Assembly: GCA_938011315.1 (NCBI GenBank)
Contig: CALLUG010000001.1
Location: 47,796 to 111,795, forward strand
Direction of reading: 5' to 3'
DNA: 64,000 nt
Origin: an uncultured Flavobacteriaceae bacterium
GTDB taxonomy: Bacteria; Bacteroidota; Bacteroidia; Flavobacteriales; Flavobacteriaceae
Shown here in pieces: positions 18,049 through 25,798 of this stretch. Position 1 is the first letter of the stretch, and the number at the start of each line of letters is the position of its first letter. The notes below the pieces were generated by a model, which was not told where the DNA came from, made no database searches, and saw nothing but the letters and a program-made list of their open reading frames with translations. The position numbers were made by a program, and so were the translations under genes.

Positions 18049-18558
18049 ATGATTATAAAGGAGGTAAATAAAAAATATCCAAAAATACCGAAAGATTGTT
18101 TCATTGCAGACAATGCAACTATTGTTGGCGATGTTACTATGGGAGACCAATGTAGTGTTTGGTTTAATGCTGTTATTCGTGGTGATGTTAACTCTATAAC
18201 CATAGGGCATAAGGTAAATATACAAGATGGTGCTATTATTCATGCTACATATAAAGTGGCGGCAACAAATATTGGTAACAACGTGTCTATTGGCCATAAT
18301 GCAATAGTGCATGGTTGTACAATTAGAGATAATGTCCTTATAGGGATGGGAAGTATTGTTATGGATAATTGTGTGGTTGAGACCAATAGTATTATTGCAG
18401 CAGGTGCTGTGGTTACTAAAAATACTAGAGTTGAATCGGGTAGTATTTATGCAGGGATACCCGCAAAAAAAATAAAAGATATAAGCGAGACCTTAGTGTC
18501 TACCGACATTAATAAAATTGCAGATAATTATATAATGTATTCTAGCTGGTTTAAATAA
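18049..18558 (+). CDS. Gamma-class carbonic anhydrase family protein
   Basis: Left-handed beta-helix hexapeptide-repeat protein, 169 residues, similar to YrdA/PaaY. Imperfect hexapeptides run from about residue 18 to 140 (IVGDVTMGDQCSVWFNAVIRGD, core CSVWFNAVIRGD). Candidate metal ligands are the His residues in IIHATY and GHNAIVHG. The family forms trimers binding Zn or Fe between subunits. Many members have weak or no carbonic anhydrase activity, so the function is uncertain. It is a single gene, divergent from the nitrilase and convergent with the dipeptidase. Confidence 0.88.
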   Translation: MIIKEVNKKYPKIPKDCFIADNATIVGDVTMGDQCSVWFNAVIRGDVNSITIGHKVNIQDGAIIHATYKVAATNIGNNVSIGHNAIVHGCTIRDNVLIGMGSIVMDNCVVETNSIIAAGAVVTKNTRVESGSIYAGIPAKKIKDISETLVSTDINKIADNYIMYSSWFK

Positions 18559-18612
18559 ACTATAATGCTGCTGTAAGACAAACCCCAAAAGAGGATTGGT
18601 TTTGTAGCAGTG

Positions 18613-20001
18613 TTACTTATACATTTCGCTAAAGTATTTGTAAAAGTAAGGAATTGTTTCAATTCCTTTTAAGAAATTGAATACTCCAAAATGCTCGTTT
18701 GGAGAGTGTATGGCATCACTATCTAGCCCAAAACCCATAAGTATTGTTTTGCTATTTAATTCTTGTTCGAAAAGCGATACAATAGGAATACTCCCTCCGC
18801 CACGTTGCGGAATTGGCGCTTTTCCAAATGTTGTTTCGTAAGCTTTTGACGCCGCTTGATAAGCTATAGTATTAGTGGGTGTTACATAGCCTTGCCCACC
18901 ATGATGGGGGGTTACGTTTACGGTAACACTTTTTGGTGCAATGGCTTCAAAATGTGTTTTAAAAAGTGTAGTAATGTTTTCCCAATTTTGGTTAGGAACT
19001 AGGCGCATAGATATTTTAGCATAGGCCTTACTAGCAATTACAGTTTTTGCACCCTCACCGATATATCCGCCCCAAATTCCGTTAACATCTAAGGTTGGAC
19101 GAATAGCGTTACGCTCGTTTGTGGTGTATCCTTTCTCGCCATAAACGTCTTTAATGTCTAGGGCAGCTTTATAATTTTCTAACGAAAAAGGAGCTTTTGC
19201 CATCTCTAAACGTTCTTGTTTTGATAAAGCCTCAACATTATCATAAAATCCAGGGATTGTTATTTTGTTATTATCATCATGAAGCGATGCTATCATCTTG
19301 GCTAAGATATTAATAGGGTTAGCTACAGCACCACCATATAGTCCCGAATGCAAATCTCTATTAGGGCCAGTAACTTCAACCTCTACATAGCTTAGCCCTC
19401 TTAGTCCTGTAGTTATAGATGGAGTATCTTTTGCAATCATTCCTGTGTCCGAGATTAATATAATATCGTTTGCAAGTTTTTCTTTATTGTTTTTGACATA
19501 GGTGGCTAGATTAACACTACCAACTTCTTCTTCGCCTTCTATCATAAATTTTACATTACAAGGTAGCTGGTTTGTGGAGGTCATAAACTCTAGAGCTTTA
19601 ATGTGCATATAAGCTTGTCCCTTATCGTCGCAGGCACCTCTGGCAAAAATAGCACCTTCTGGGTGTAAGGGTGTTGTTTTTATAACAGGGGTAAAGGGGT
19701 CGGAATCCCAAAGTTCTATTGGGTCTGCTGGTTGTACATCGTAGTGCCCGTAAACTAAAATTGTGGGTAGGTTAGGGTCTATTATTTTTTCGCCATACAC
19801 AATGGGGAATCCCTGTGTAGGGCAGAGTTCTACAAAATCGCATCCTGCTTGTTCTAGGCGTTTTGCAATAAGGTTTGCAGTTTTAAAAACGTCGTCTTTA
19901 TAGTTAGAATCTGCGCTTACTGAAGGAATTTTGAGGATATCGATTAACTCGTTTAAAAAAGTGTTTTTATGAGTTTGAATATATGATGTAATGTTTTGCA
20001 T
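18613..20001 (-). CDS. M20-family dipeptidase
   Basis: Zinc-dependent exopeptidase of the PepV/CNDP-like M20 group. Metal ligands and catalytic residues are in YGHYDVQPAD (His, Asp), CDDKGQAYMH and EGEEEVGS (Glu pair), with a dimerisation domain between about residues 200 and 360 (RDLHSGLYGGAVANP). The frame opens at a TTG at 20025, but that codon overlaps a TATTTTTG promoter box, so the ATG at 20001 (MQNITSYIQ) is chosen, giving 462 residues. Cytoplasmic; probably cleaves small peptides. Monocistronic, with the tRNA-Leu gene upstream on the other strand. Confidence 0.93.
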   Translation of the reverse strand: MQNITSYIQTHKNTFLNELIDILKIPSVSADSNYKDDVFKTANLIAKRLEQAGCDFVELCPTQGFPIVYGEKIIDPNLPTILVYGHYDVQPADPIELWDSDPFTPVIKTTPLHPEGAIFARGACDDKGQAYMHIKALEFMTSTNQLPCNVKFMIEGEEEVGSVNLATYVKNNKEKLANDIILISDTGMIAKDTPSITTGLRGLSYVEVEVTGPNRDLHSGLYGGAVANPINILAKMIASLHDDNNKITIPGFYDNVEALSKQERLEMAKAPFSLENYKAALDIKDVYGEKGYTTNERNAIRPTLDVNGIWGGYIGEGAKTVIASKAYAKISMRLVPNQNWENITTLFKTHFEAIAPKSVTVNVTPHHGGQGYVTPTNTIAYQAASKAYETTFGKAPIPQRGGGSIPIVSLFEQELNSKTILMGFGLDSDAIHSPNEHFGVFNFLKGIETIPYFYKYFSEMYK

Positions 20002-20022
20002 ATGGTATTGTTTTAATTTGTT

Positions 20023-20030
20023 CAAAAATA
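20023..20030 (-). promoter_or_regulatory. Dipeptidase promoter -7 box
   Basis: Minus-strand TATTTTTG, 21 bases before the ATG at 20001. Its last bases coincide with the alternative TTG codon, which argues against that start. Confidence 0.5.
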
Positions 20031-20101
20031 TAAAAAAGAAATATTTTTAATTGTTAACGTTTGCAATTTCAAAGTATTGTTTATATTTGCAATCCTTAAT
20101 T

Positions 20102-20183
20102 GCGGGCGTGGTGGAATTGGTAGACACGCTAGACTTAGGATCTAGTGCCGCGAGGTGTGGGAGTTCGAGTCTCCCCGCCCGCA
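20102..20183 (+). tRNA. tRNA-Leu (anticodon TAG)
   Basis: An 82-base cloverleaf with acceptor stem GCGGGCG/CGCCCGC and discriminator A. The D-arm GGTGGAATTGGTAGACAC is typical of tRNA-Leu. The anticodon stem CTAGA/TCTAG carries loop CTTAGGA, giving anticodon TAG for CUA codons. A type II variable arm (TGCCGCGAGGTG) and T-arm GGGAGTTCGAGTCTCCC complete it. The CCA end is not encoded. Followed at once by a strong terminator. Confidence 0.97.
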
Positions 20184-20186
20184 CTA

Positions 20187-20218
20187 TAAAAATCGAGATA
20201 TAATCTCGATTTTTTTTG
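20187..20218 (+). terminator. Rho-independent terminator after tRNA-Leu
   Basis: Stem AAAATCGAGAT/ATCTCGATTTT with a 3-base loop and an eight-T run immediately follow the tRNA. The A-rich 5' flank means it may also stop transcription on the minus strand. Confidence 0.85.
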
Positions 20219-20237
20219 TTTACATCACGTATGTAAT

Positions 20238-21773
20238 TTACTTTTTTAGATACTCGTATATTGTTTCTAATAGGATGTTTTTATCAAATGGAGTTTTAAT
20301 ATAGTCGGTATTAGGAACTCTTATAAGGCGCTTAATTTCTGTACTGGAAATTTCGGGAGTTAAAATTAACTTAGGAACATCTTTATAATCTCTAGATGTT
20401 TTTAAGACTTTTTTAATAAGTTCTTCGGCACTGTGATTTCCTAATTTATTGGACAGCAAAATTATATCAAACTCTTGTTTTAACAGAATTTCGGATAGAG
20501 CTGCAATATTTGACACGATTTCTAGATAAAAATTACCTTCTAAAGCTAATGTTTTTAAAACAGATAATTGCGTAAGTTCAGAGGCATCAATTAATAAAAC
20601 ATTTTGTTTTCTAGCAAAATTAAAGGTTTTGGGGCTAGCCGTTTTTTTGGGTTCTTTATATGTGCGAGGTATTGTTGATAGACTTAGGTTACACGTAATT
20701 TTAGTTCCAATATTTTTTTGACTTTCTATACTAATATTGCCCCCCATTTCGGAGATTAAATGTTTTACAATAGCTAGGCCTAACCCTATATTTTCGTCAT
20801 TTTGAATAGGGGATTCTATTTTTGCGAAACGTTCAAAAACTAAATCATAATCGGAGGGATTAATCCCTATTCCCGTATCTGTAACTTCAATGTGCAAGCT
20901 TATTTTATTCGCCCTGATATAGTTTAAAGAGATATGAAAGCCAACACTTCCTTTTGTAGTGAAAGTTATAGCGTTGGACATTAGATTATCAATAATTTGT
21001 TTTAGTCTAAACTTATCCCCTTCAATAAATTCTGGTAGCTTAGTGTCTATTTCGGCACTAAAATCAAGATTTTTGTTGGCTGCTAGACTTTTATATTCGT
21101 AAACTATTTCATCTAAAAAGGTGGCTAGACTAAAAACATCTTTAGTTAAAATTAGTTGTCCAGAATTTATTTTGGCAATATCCAAAACATCGTCTATTCT
21201 GTTTTTAAGATCAGTATTGGCAGAGCTAATAATGTGTAAATAATTTTTTTGCTCTGCACTTAGGTTAGTATCGCTAATAATATTACAAAACGTAGCTATT
21301 GATGTAATAGGGTTTCTTAATTGGTGGCTAAAGTTGGTAATAAACGTATTTTTAAAATCTTCTTTTTCTAATAAGTACTTGTTTTTTAGCTCTAAAATTT
21401 GGGAGTTAATTACCGAGTCGTTTCGTGTTTGTGCTGTAAGTTGGTAGTTATTGTAGTGGTTGGTTAAGTCTTCAATAACCACTAAATTTTTATTTCCGTC
21501 TTGATTATGTATGCTAATATCTACAATTACATCCTTGCCTTTAACAATTAGGTTTACACAAGAAAAATGATAAGTTTCCCCCTTTGTTTTAAATAGACTT
21601 AGCAAGGATTCAAAAAACGGATGCACATCATCTAGTGCTGTTTTTTGCTCAAGAACAAAAAGGGTGTCATCCGATTCCAAAATAACCGCAAGGTGATTTG
21701 TTAAGAGGTATTGGAATTTATTTTTATGGTAATTTTTTTTATATGTGTCTAAGGTCATTCTATAAAGAATCAA
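20238..21773 (-). CDS. Hybrid-like histidine kinase with degenerate receiver domain
   Basis: Cytoplasmic sensor kinase: a PAS-like N-terminal region (about residues 20-110), HisKA with H150 in NFSHQLRNPIT, and HATPase with N box DNLMSNA (262-268), G1 DTGIGI (299-304) and G2 GLGLAIVKHL (330-339). A receiver-like domain follows (389-511). It keeps one N-terminal acid (D396) and the KTP Lys (K493), but the phospho-acceptor position is Ser441 (FDIILLS), so phosphorelay within this domain is unlikely. No membrane segment. The start overlaps the end of the Ras-like GTPase gene by 4 bases, so the two are translationally coupled. Confidence 0.88.
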   Translation of the reverse strand: MILYRMTLDTYKKNYHKNKFQYLLTNHLAVILESDDTLFVLEQKTALDDVHPFFESLLSLFKTKGETYHFSCVNLIVKGKDVIVDISIHNQDGNKNLVVIEDLTNHYNNYQLTAQTRNDSVINSQILELKNKYLLEKEDFKNTFITNFSHQLRNPITSIATFCNIISDTNLSAEQKNYLHIISSANTDLKNRIDDVLDIAKINSGQLILTKDVFSLATFLDEIVYEYKSLAANKNLDFSAEIDTKLPEFIEGDKFRLKQIIDNLMSNAITFTTKGSVGFHISLNYIRANKISLHIEVTDTGIGINPSDYDLVFERFAKIESPIQNDENIGLGLAIVKHLISEMGGNISIESQKNIGTKITCNLSLSTIPRTYKEPKKTASPKTFNFARKQNVLLIDASELTQLSVLKTLALEGNFYLEIVSNIAALSEILLKQEFDIILLSNKLGNHSAEELIKKVLKTSRDYKDVPKLILTPEISSTEIKRLIRVPNTDYIKTPFDKNILLETIYEYLKK

Positions 21774-22258
21774 AGGAGTTCTTTTGCTAATTTAGAAAAA
21801 AGCAATTCAACTCTACTTCCTAACTTAGCACTTGTAAAAAAATCGACAAAATCATCAAAAACATCGGCGTTTTGTTTTATATGTTCTTTTGTAACTAAAT
21901 CCATCTTATTCCCGACAACTTTAATAGGAACGTTTTTGTAATGAGTTTTTAAGTGTTCTATTTCTGTTTTTAGGGCTTTGTAAGTTTCTGGACGTGATAA
22001 GTCAAATACGTAAATAAACCCGTGAGTGCCTAATAAGTAAGATGGTCTGGTGCGCTTAATATCTTCATGGCCTTCCAAATCCCATAATAGTAAAGAAACT
22101 TTTTTATTTTCAGAAATAAGAACTTCTTTTTTAGAAATATGCACCCCTATAGTTACTTTGTAATCTTTAGAAAAGATGTCTTGGACAAAACGTCTAATTA
22201 ACGATGTTTTTCCAACGCCGAAATGGCCTAGTAAAACAATTTTTTTAGATGCAATCAT
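21770..22258 (-). CDS. Ras/Rab-like small GTPase
   Basis: Single-domain GTPase with G1 GHFGVGKTS, G3 WDLEGHED (DxxG), G4 GNKMDL and G5 TSAKLG. At the position of Ras Gln61 there is His (DLEGHE where Ras-type proteins have DTAGQE), the substitution seen in EF-Tu-like GTPases. The frame is open to 22348, but the ATG at 22258 (MIASKKIVLLG) puts the first strand at the N-terminus as in Rab proteins, and the upstream extension looks like leader DNA. It overlaps the histidine kinase gene by 4 bases, suggesting that the GTPase signals to, or is controlled by, that kinase. The partner link is inferred. Confidence 0.85.
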   Translation of the reverse strand: MIASKKIVLLGHFGVGKTSLIRRFVQDIFSKDYKVTIGVHISKKEVLISENKKVSLLLWDLEGHEDIKRTRPSYLLGTHGFIYVFDLSRPETYKALKTEIEHLKTHYKNVPIKVVGNKMDLVTKEHIKQNADVFDDFVDFFTSAKLGSRVELLFSKLAKELL

Positions 22259-22434
22259 TAGGTTGATGTAAAATAAAGGTATAAAGCTACACTTATTTAT
22301 TAGTTTTACTATTATTTTTTTGAAAAAAAATAATAGTGTTTTTAACACAGCAACGTTTTAATACTGCAATGTAAATTAATTCTTAATTTAGCGACAAAAT
22401 GAATGCTGCTAGATTTTAATTTTAAAATAACTAA

Positions 22435-22770
22435 ATGTCAAAAACATATTACGATCCATCTGATTTAAAAAAATTTTCTAAAATAACTGAATGGAGTGAA
22501 AGTTTAGGAACTAAATTTTTTGAATATTATGGCAAAGTCTTTGAAGAGGGCGCTCTAAGTGCTAGAGAAAAAGCATTAATAGCCCTAGCAGTATCACATA
22601 CTGAGCAATGTCCGTACTGCATAGACGCTTACACTAAAGATACTTTGCAACGCGGTATTACTAAAGCAGAGATGATGGAAGCTGTGCATGTAGGAGCCGC
22701 CATAAAAAGTGGAGCAACACTTGTGCATAGCGTACAAATGATGAATAAAGTGAATAAACTAGAAATGTAA
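22435..22770 (+). CDS. Arsenosugar biosynthesis-associated peroxidase-like protein
   Basis: A 111-residue carboxymuconolactone decarboxylase/AhpD-fold protein with a redox CxxC at C59/C62 (HTEQCPYCIDAY). This matches the AhpD-like family found next to arsS in arsenosugar clusters. It may reduce arsenicals or protect thiol-bound intermediates, but no activity is proven from sequence. First gene of the cluster; arsS follows after 53 bases. No helix beyond the AhpD domain and no export signal. Confidence 0.88.
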   Translation: MSKTYYDPSDLKKFSKITEWSESLGTKFFEYYGKVFEEGALSAREKALIALAVSHTEQCPYCIDAYTKDTLQRGITKAEMMEAVHVGAAIKSGATLVHSVQMMNKVNKLEM

Positions 22771-22823
22771 ATTAAAAACTTAAATTTGCATCTTAATAGC
22801 AGGTTACAACCCTAAATTATACT

Positions 22824-23879
22824 ATGGCTACAAAGTCTCTAAAAAAACGCGAAAGCGATCTAGCGCAAAGTAACAAACAATTACAAATACTCTCTGGAGG
22901 CATTTTTAAAGATGGTGACTTACCAACGTTTAAAGAAAAGATTTCAGAAACGAACCAATTTCCTCTAAAAGCTAAAGCACTTGAGATATTACAAATTAAT
23001 GTAGGTTATATGTGTAATCAAGTTTGTGAACATTGCCATGTTGATGCTGGTCCAGATCGCAAAGAGATAATGACAAAGGAAACTATGCAGCAGTGCCTAG
23101 AAGTTATTAAAAACACAGGGGCACATACTCTAGACCTAACGGGCGGAGCACCGGAAATGAACCCAAACTTTCGATGGTTTGTAGAGGAAGCTGCAAAAGC
23201 AGGAATTAAAGATTTTATTGTACGCTCCAACCTTACTATTATTAGAGCCAACAAAACGTATTACGATTTGCCAGAATTTTTTAAAAAGCATAACGTACAC
23301 GTTATTTCCTCAATGCCACACTGGACTAGAGGGAAAACAGATAAACAACGTGGCGATGGCGTTTTTGATAAATCGATAAAAGCATTGCAAGAACTAAACG
23401 CTGTTGGCTATGGAATGCCAGGGAGTTCGTTAAGGTTAGACCTAGTGTACAACCCCTCTGGAGCTTATTTGCCAGGAGATCAAGCTGCCATGGAAAAAGA
23501 GTTTAAAAAAGCATTAAAAGAAGACTTTAACATTATGTTTCATAATCTTTTTGCGATTACAAATCTGCCAATTGCACGTTTTTTAGACTACCTAATTGCT
23601 TCAGAAAATTACGAAGATTATATGTATGCTTTAGTAGAAGCATATAACCCTATGGCGGTGGCTAACGTTATGTGCACTAACACACTCTCTGTAAGTTGGG
23701 ATGGATACTTATTTGACTGTGATTTTAATCAAATGCTAGAATTACCAGTGAATAGTAAAATAAAGCACATCTCAGAATATAATGAAAACTTACTAAAAGA
23801 CAGACCGATTGTTATCTCTCAACACTGTTATGGTTGTACTGCAGGTGCAGGAAGTAGTTGTCAAGGTGTTGTGGCTTAA
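22824..23879 (+). CDS. arsS: Arsenosugar biosynthesis radical SAM protein ArsS
   Basis: Radical SAM enzyme thought to join the 5'-deoxyadenosyl group of SAM to dimethylarsenite, giving the dimethylarsinoyl-adenosine precursor of arsenosugars. The 4Fe-4S motif is CxxxCxxC: C64, C68, C71 in MCNQVCEHCH. The GGE-equivalent is LTGGAPEMN. The C-terminal half is the DUF3641 domain with further Cys (CDFNQM, CYGCTAGAGSSC) that probably bind a second cluster or the substrate. Length 351 is typical. The rhodanese gene follows after 17 bases. Confidence 0.95.
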   Translation: MATKSLKKRESDLAQSNKQLQILSGGIFKDGDLPTFKEKISETNQFPLKAKALEILQINVGYMCNQVCEHCHVDAGPDRKEIMTKETMQQCLEVIKNTGAHTLDLTGGAPEMNPNFRWFVEEAAKAGIKDFIVRSNLTIIRANKTYYDLPEFFKKHNVHVISSMPHWTRGKTDKQRGDGVFDKSIKALQELNAVGYGMPGSSLRLDLVYNPSGAYLPGDQAAMEKEFKKALKEDFNIMFHNLFAITNLPIARFLDYLIASENYEDYMYALVEAYNPMAVANVMCTNTLSVSWDGYLFDCDFNQMLELPVNSKIKHISEYNENLLKDRPIVISQHCYGCTAGAGSSCQGVVA

Positions 23880-23896
23880 GTCTACAAATAAGCTAA

Positions 23897-24388
23897 ATGA
23901 AACACATATTAATTTATATTTACATTTTTATATCTAGCGGTTGCTTTGCACAACAATCGTTAGAAGCTGTTTTGAAAAAATATAATGATCAAAGCATTCC
24001 TTATATTTTTGTAAACCAACTACAAGACCAAACAAAAATTGTTTTGCTAGATGCTAGAGAACCTAAAGAGTATAACGTAAGTCATATTAACAATGCTATT
24101 TTTGTAGGTTATAAAAAATTTCAAATCAATAATGTGTTAAAAACAGTACAAAACAAACATCAAAAAATTGTGGTATACTGTTCCTTAGGCGTACGATCAG
24201 AATCTATTGCTAAAAAAATTAAAGCTGCTGGGTACACCAATGTTTATAACCTTTATGGCGGTATTTTTGAATGGAAAAATAACAATCTTGAACTTTATAA
24301 CTCCAATAACCAAGTTACAGAAAATGTACATGCCTTTTCCAAACAATGGGGCAAATGGTTAACCAAAGGAAAAAAAATATATGACTAA
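23897..24388 (+). CDS. Exported rhodanese-like sulfurtransferase
   Basis: Single rhodanese domain (about residues 40-135) with active-site loop VVYCSLGVRSESIA; the Cys is the sulfur carrier. The N-terminus (ILIYIYIFISSGCFAQQ) looks like an export signal; cleavage could be after FA, or the protein could be a lipoprotein at the Cys of SSGC. That places it outside the cytoplasm although its neighbours are cytoplasmic enzymes. It lies inside the arsenosugar operon and overlaps the next gene by 8 bases. A role in sulfur handling or thio-arsenicals is only a guess. Confidence 0.85.
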   Translation: MKHILIYIYIFISSGCFAQQSLEAVLKKYNDQSIPYIFVNQLQDQTKIVLLDAREPKEYNVSHINNAIFVGYKKFQINNVLKTVQNKHQKIVVYCSLGVRSESIAKKIKAAGYTNVYNLYGGIFEWKNNNLELYNSNNQVTENVHAFSKQWGKWLTKGKKIYD

Positions 24389-25019
24389 CAAAGCCCTAGT
24401 AATGGTTTTTACTAGAAATCCGGAATTAGGAAAAGTAAAAACCCGATTAGCAAAAACAATAGGAGACGAAAACGCTTTAAAAGTTTATAAACACTTATTG
24501 TCCCATGCCGAGAAAACCATACGCAAAGTAAAGGCAGATAAAGCTGCTTACTATTCAGAAAAAATTAGAGATAACGATATTTGGGATTCTAATATTTATC
24601 AAAAATACAAACAAGAAGGGCAAGATTTAGGTTTGCGCATGCAACATGCTTTTAGTAACGGCTTTAGTGCTAACTACAATAAAGTTATTATCATGGCAAG
24701 CGATCTTTATGCCATTACACCAAAGCATATCGAAGAAGCCTTTAGGCAATTAGATAATCATGAGGTTGTTATTGGTCCCTCACCAGACGGAGGCTACTAC
24801 TTACTAGGCATGAAAACTTTGCACAAGCAAATATTTACAAAAAAAAGATGGAGTACCGCAACTGTTTTTAAAGAGACCATGGAAGACCTTAAAAATATTG
24901 ATGTACATTTGCTTGAAGAATTAAATGATATAGACACCTATAATGATATTAAAGATATTCCCGAACTTATAAAGCTATTAGATGATAAAGCATATCAACC
25001 AAAGTGTTCAGTATCTTAA
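24381..25019 (+). CDS. TIGR04282-type arsenosugar biosynthesis glycosyltransferase
   Basis: GT-A/nucleotidyltransferase-like fold (DUF2064): N-terminal MVFTRNPELGKVKTRLAKTIG, a middle DxY motif in IIMASDLYAITPKHIEEA, and GPSPDGGYYLLGMK. This is the TIGR04282 family that accompanies arsS and arsM. It is predicted to transfer a sugar or nucleotidyl group while the arsenoribose is built, with donor and acceptor unknown. Length 212. It overlaps the rhodanese gene by 8 bases at its start and the phosphorylase gene by 38 bases at its end, a tightly packed operon. Confidence 0.9.
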   Translation: MTNKALVMVFTRNPELGKVKTRLAKTIGDENALKVYKHLLSHAEKTIRKVKADKAAYYSEKIRDNDIWDSNIYQKYKQEGQDLGLRMQHAFSNGFSANYNKVIIMASDLYAITPKHIEEAFRQLDNHEVVIGPSPDGGYYLLGMKTLHKQIFTKKRWSTATVFKETMEDLKNIDVHLLEELNDIDTYNDIKDIPELIKLLDDKAYQPKCSVS

Positions 25020-25794
25020 AGATGAAGGTTTTGAAACCCCTGAAGTAGGACTCGTTTTAGGTACAGGATTAGGACAAATTATTGACCATATACAAATTAT
25101 AAAAGAAGTTAGCTACAGCAACATCCCTAACTTCCCTACAGCTACGGTAGAATTTCATAAAGGTAAACTTATTTATGGTGTTCTTGCAGATAAAAAAGTG
25201 GTTGTAATGCAAGGACGATTCCATTTGTATGAGGGGTACAGTCTACAAGAAATAACCTACCCTGTGCGTGTTATGGAAAAACTAGGAATAAAAACATTAT
25301 TAGTTTCTAATGCTGCGGGAGCAATAAACTTAGACTTTAAAAAAGGAGAGCTAATGCTTGTCGACGATCATATTAACCTGCAAGGAGGGTCTCCTTTGGC
25401 ATTTAAAGGGGTAGAGACTTTAGGCGAGCGCTTTACAGATATGAGTATGGCTTATCATAAAGGGCTAAACGATAGCCTTGAGGCTATTGCAAAACAACAT
25501 GATATTAAACTCCACAAAGGCGTATACGCTAGTGTTGTTGGCCCACAATTAGAAACAAAGGCAGAATACAAAATGCTTAAAATAATAGGTGCCGATGCTG
25601 TGGGTATGAGTACCGTTCCAGAAATAATAGTTGCCAACCACCTAAACTTAAAGGCTGCAGCAGTGTCAGTTTTAACAGACGAGTGCGACCCAAGTAATCT
25701 AAAACCTATAAACATAGCTGAAATTATGCAAATGGCAGCCAAGGCAGAGCCTAATATGATAACCCTTTTTAAAAAATTGATTAAGATCCTATAA
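24982..25794 (+). CDS. Purine-nucleoside phosphorylase of the arsenosugar cluster
   Basis: Trimeric PNP/MTAP family: phosphate loop GLVLGTGLGQ (residues 23-32), GRFHLYEG (78-85, catalytic His), TKAEYK with the purine-binding Glu, and VGMSTVPEI. At the position of mammalian PNP Asn243 there is Asp (D233, in LTDECDP), the residue MTAP uses to read adenine's amino group. In this operon the likely substrate is the adenosyl-arsenical made by ArsS, from which it would release adenine. The ATG at 24982 lies inside the previous gene (38-base overlap) and includes the usual MIKHINQSVQYL start. arsM begins 4 bases after the stop. Confidence 0.88.
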   Translation: MIKHINQSVQYLKDEGFETPEVGLVLGTGLGQIIDHIQIIKEVSYSNIPNFPTATVEFHKGKLIYGVLADKKVVVMQGRFHLYEGYSLQEITYPVRVMEKLGIKTLLVSNAAGAINLDFKKGELMLVDDHINLQGGSPLAFKGVETLGERFTDMSMAYHKGLNDSLEAIAKQHDIKLHKGVYASVVGPQLETKAEYKMLKIIGADAVGMSTVPEIIVANHLNLKAAAVSVLTDECDPSNLKPINIAEIMQMAAKAEPNMITLFKKLIKIL

Positions 25795-25798
25795 ATAT

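Noticed and set aside
18559..18612. Inverted repeat CTGCT...AGCAG between the carbonic anhydrase and dipeptidase genes as a terminator
   Set aside because: Stem has mismatches and no T-run; at most a weak bidirectional end.
22259..22348. N-terminal extension of the Ras-like GTPase (30 residues to 22348)
   Set aside because: The extension is low-complexity and upstream-leader-like, and the GTPase fold begins directly at the ATG at 22258.
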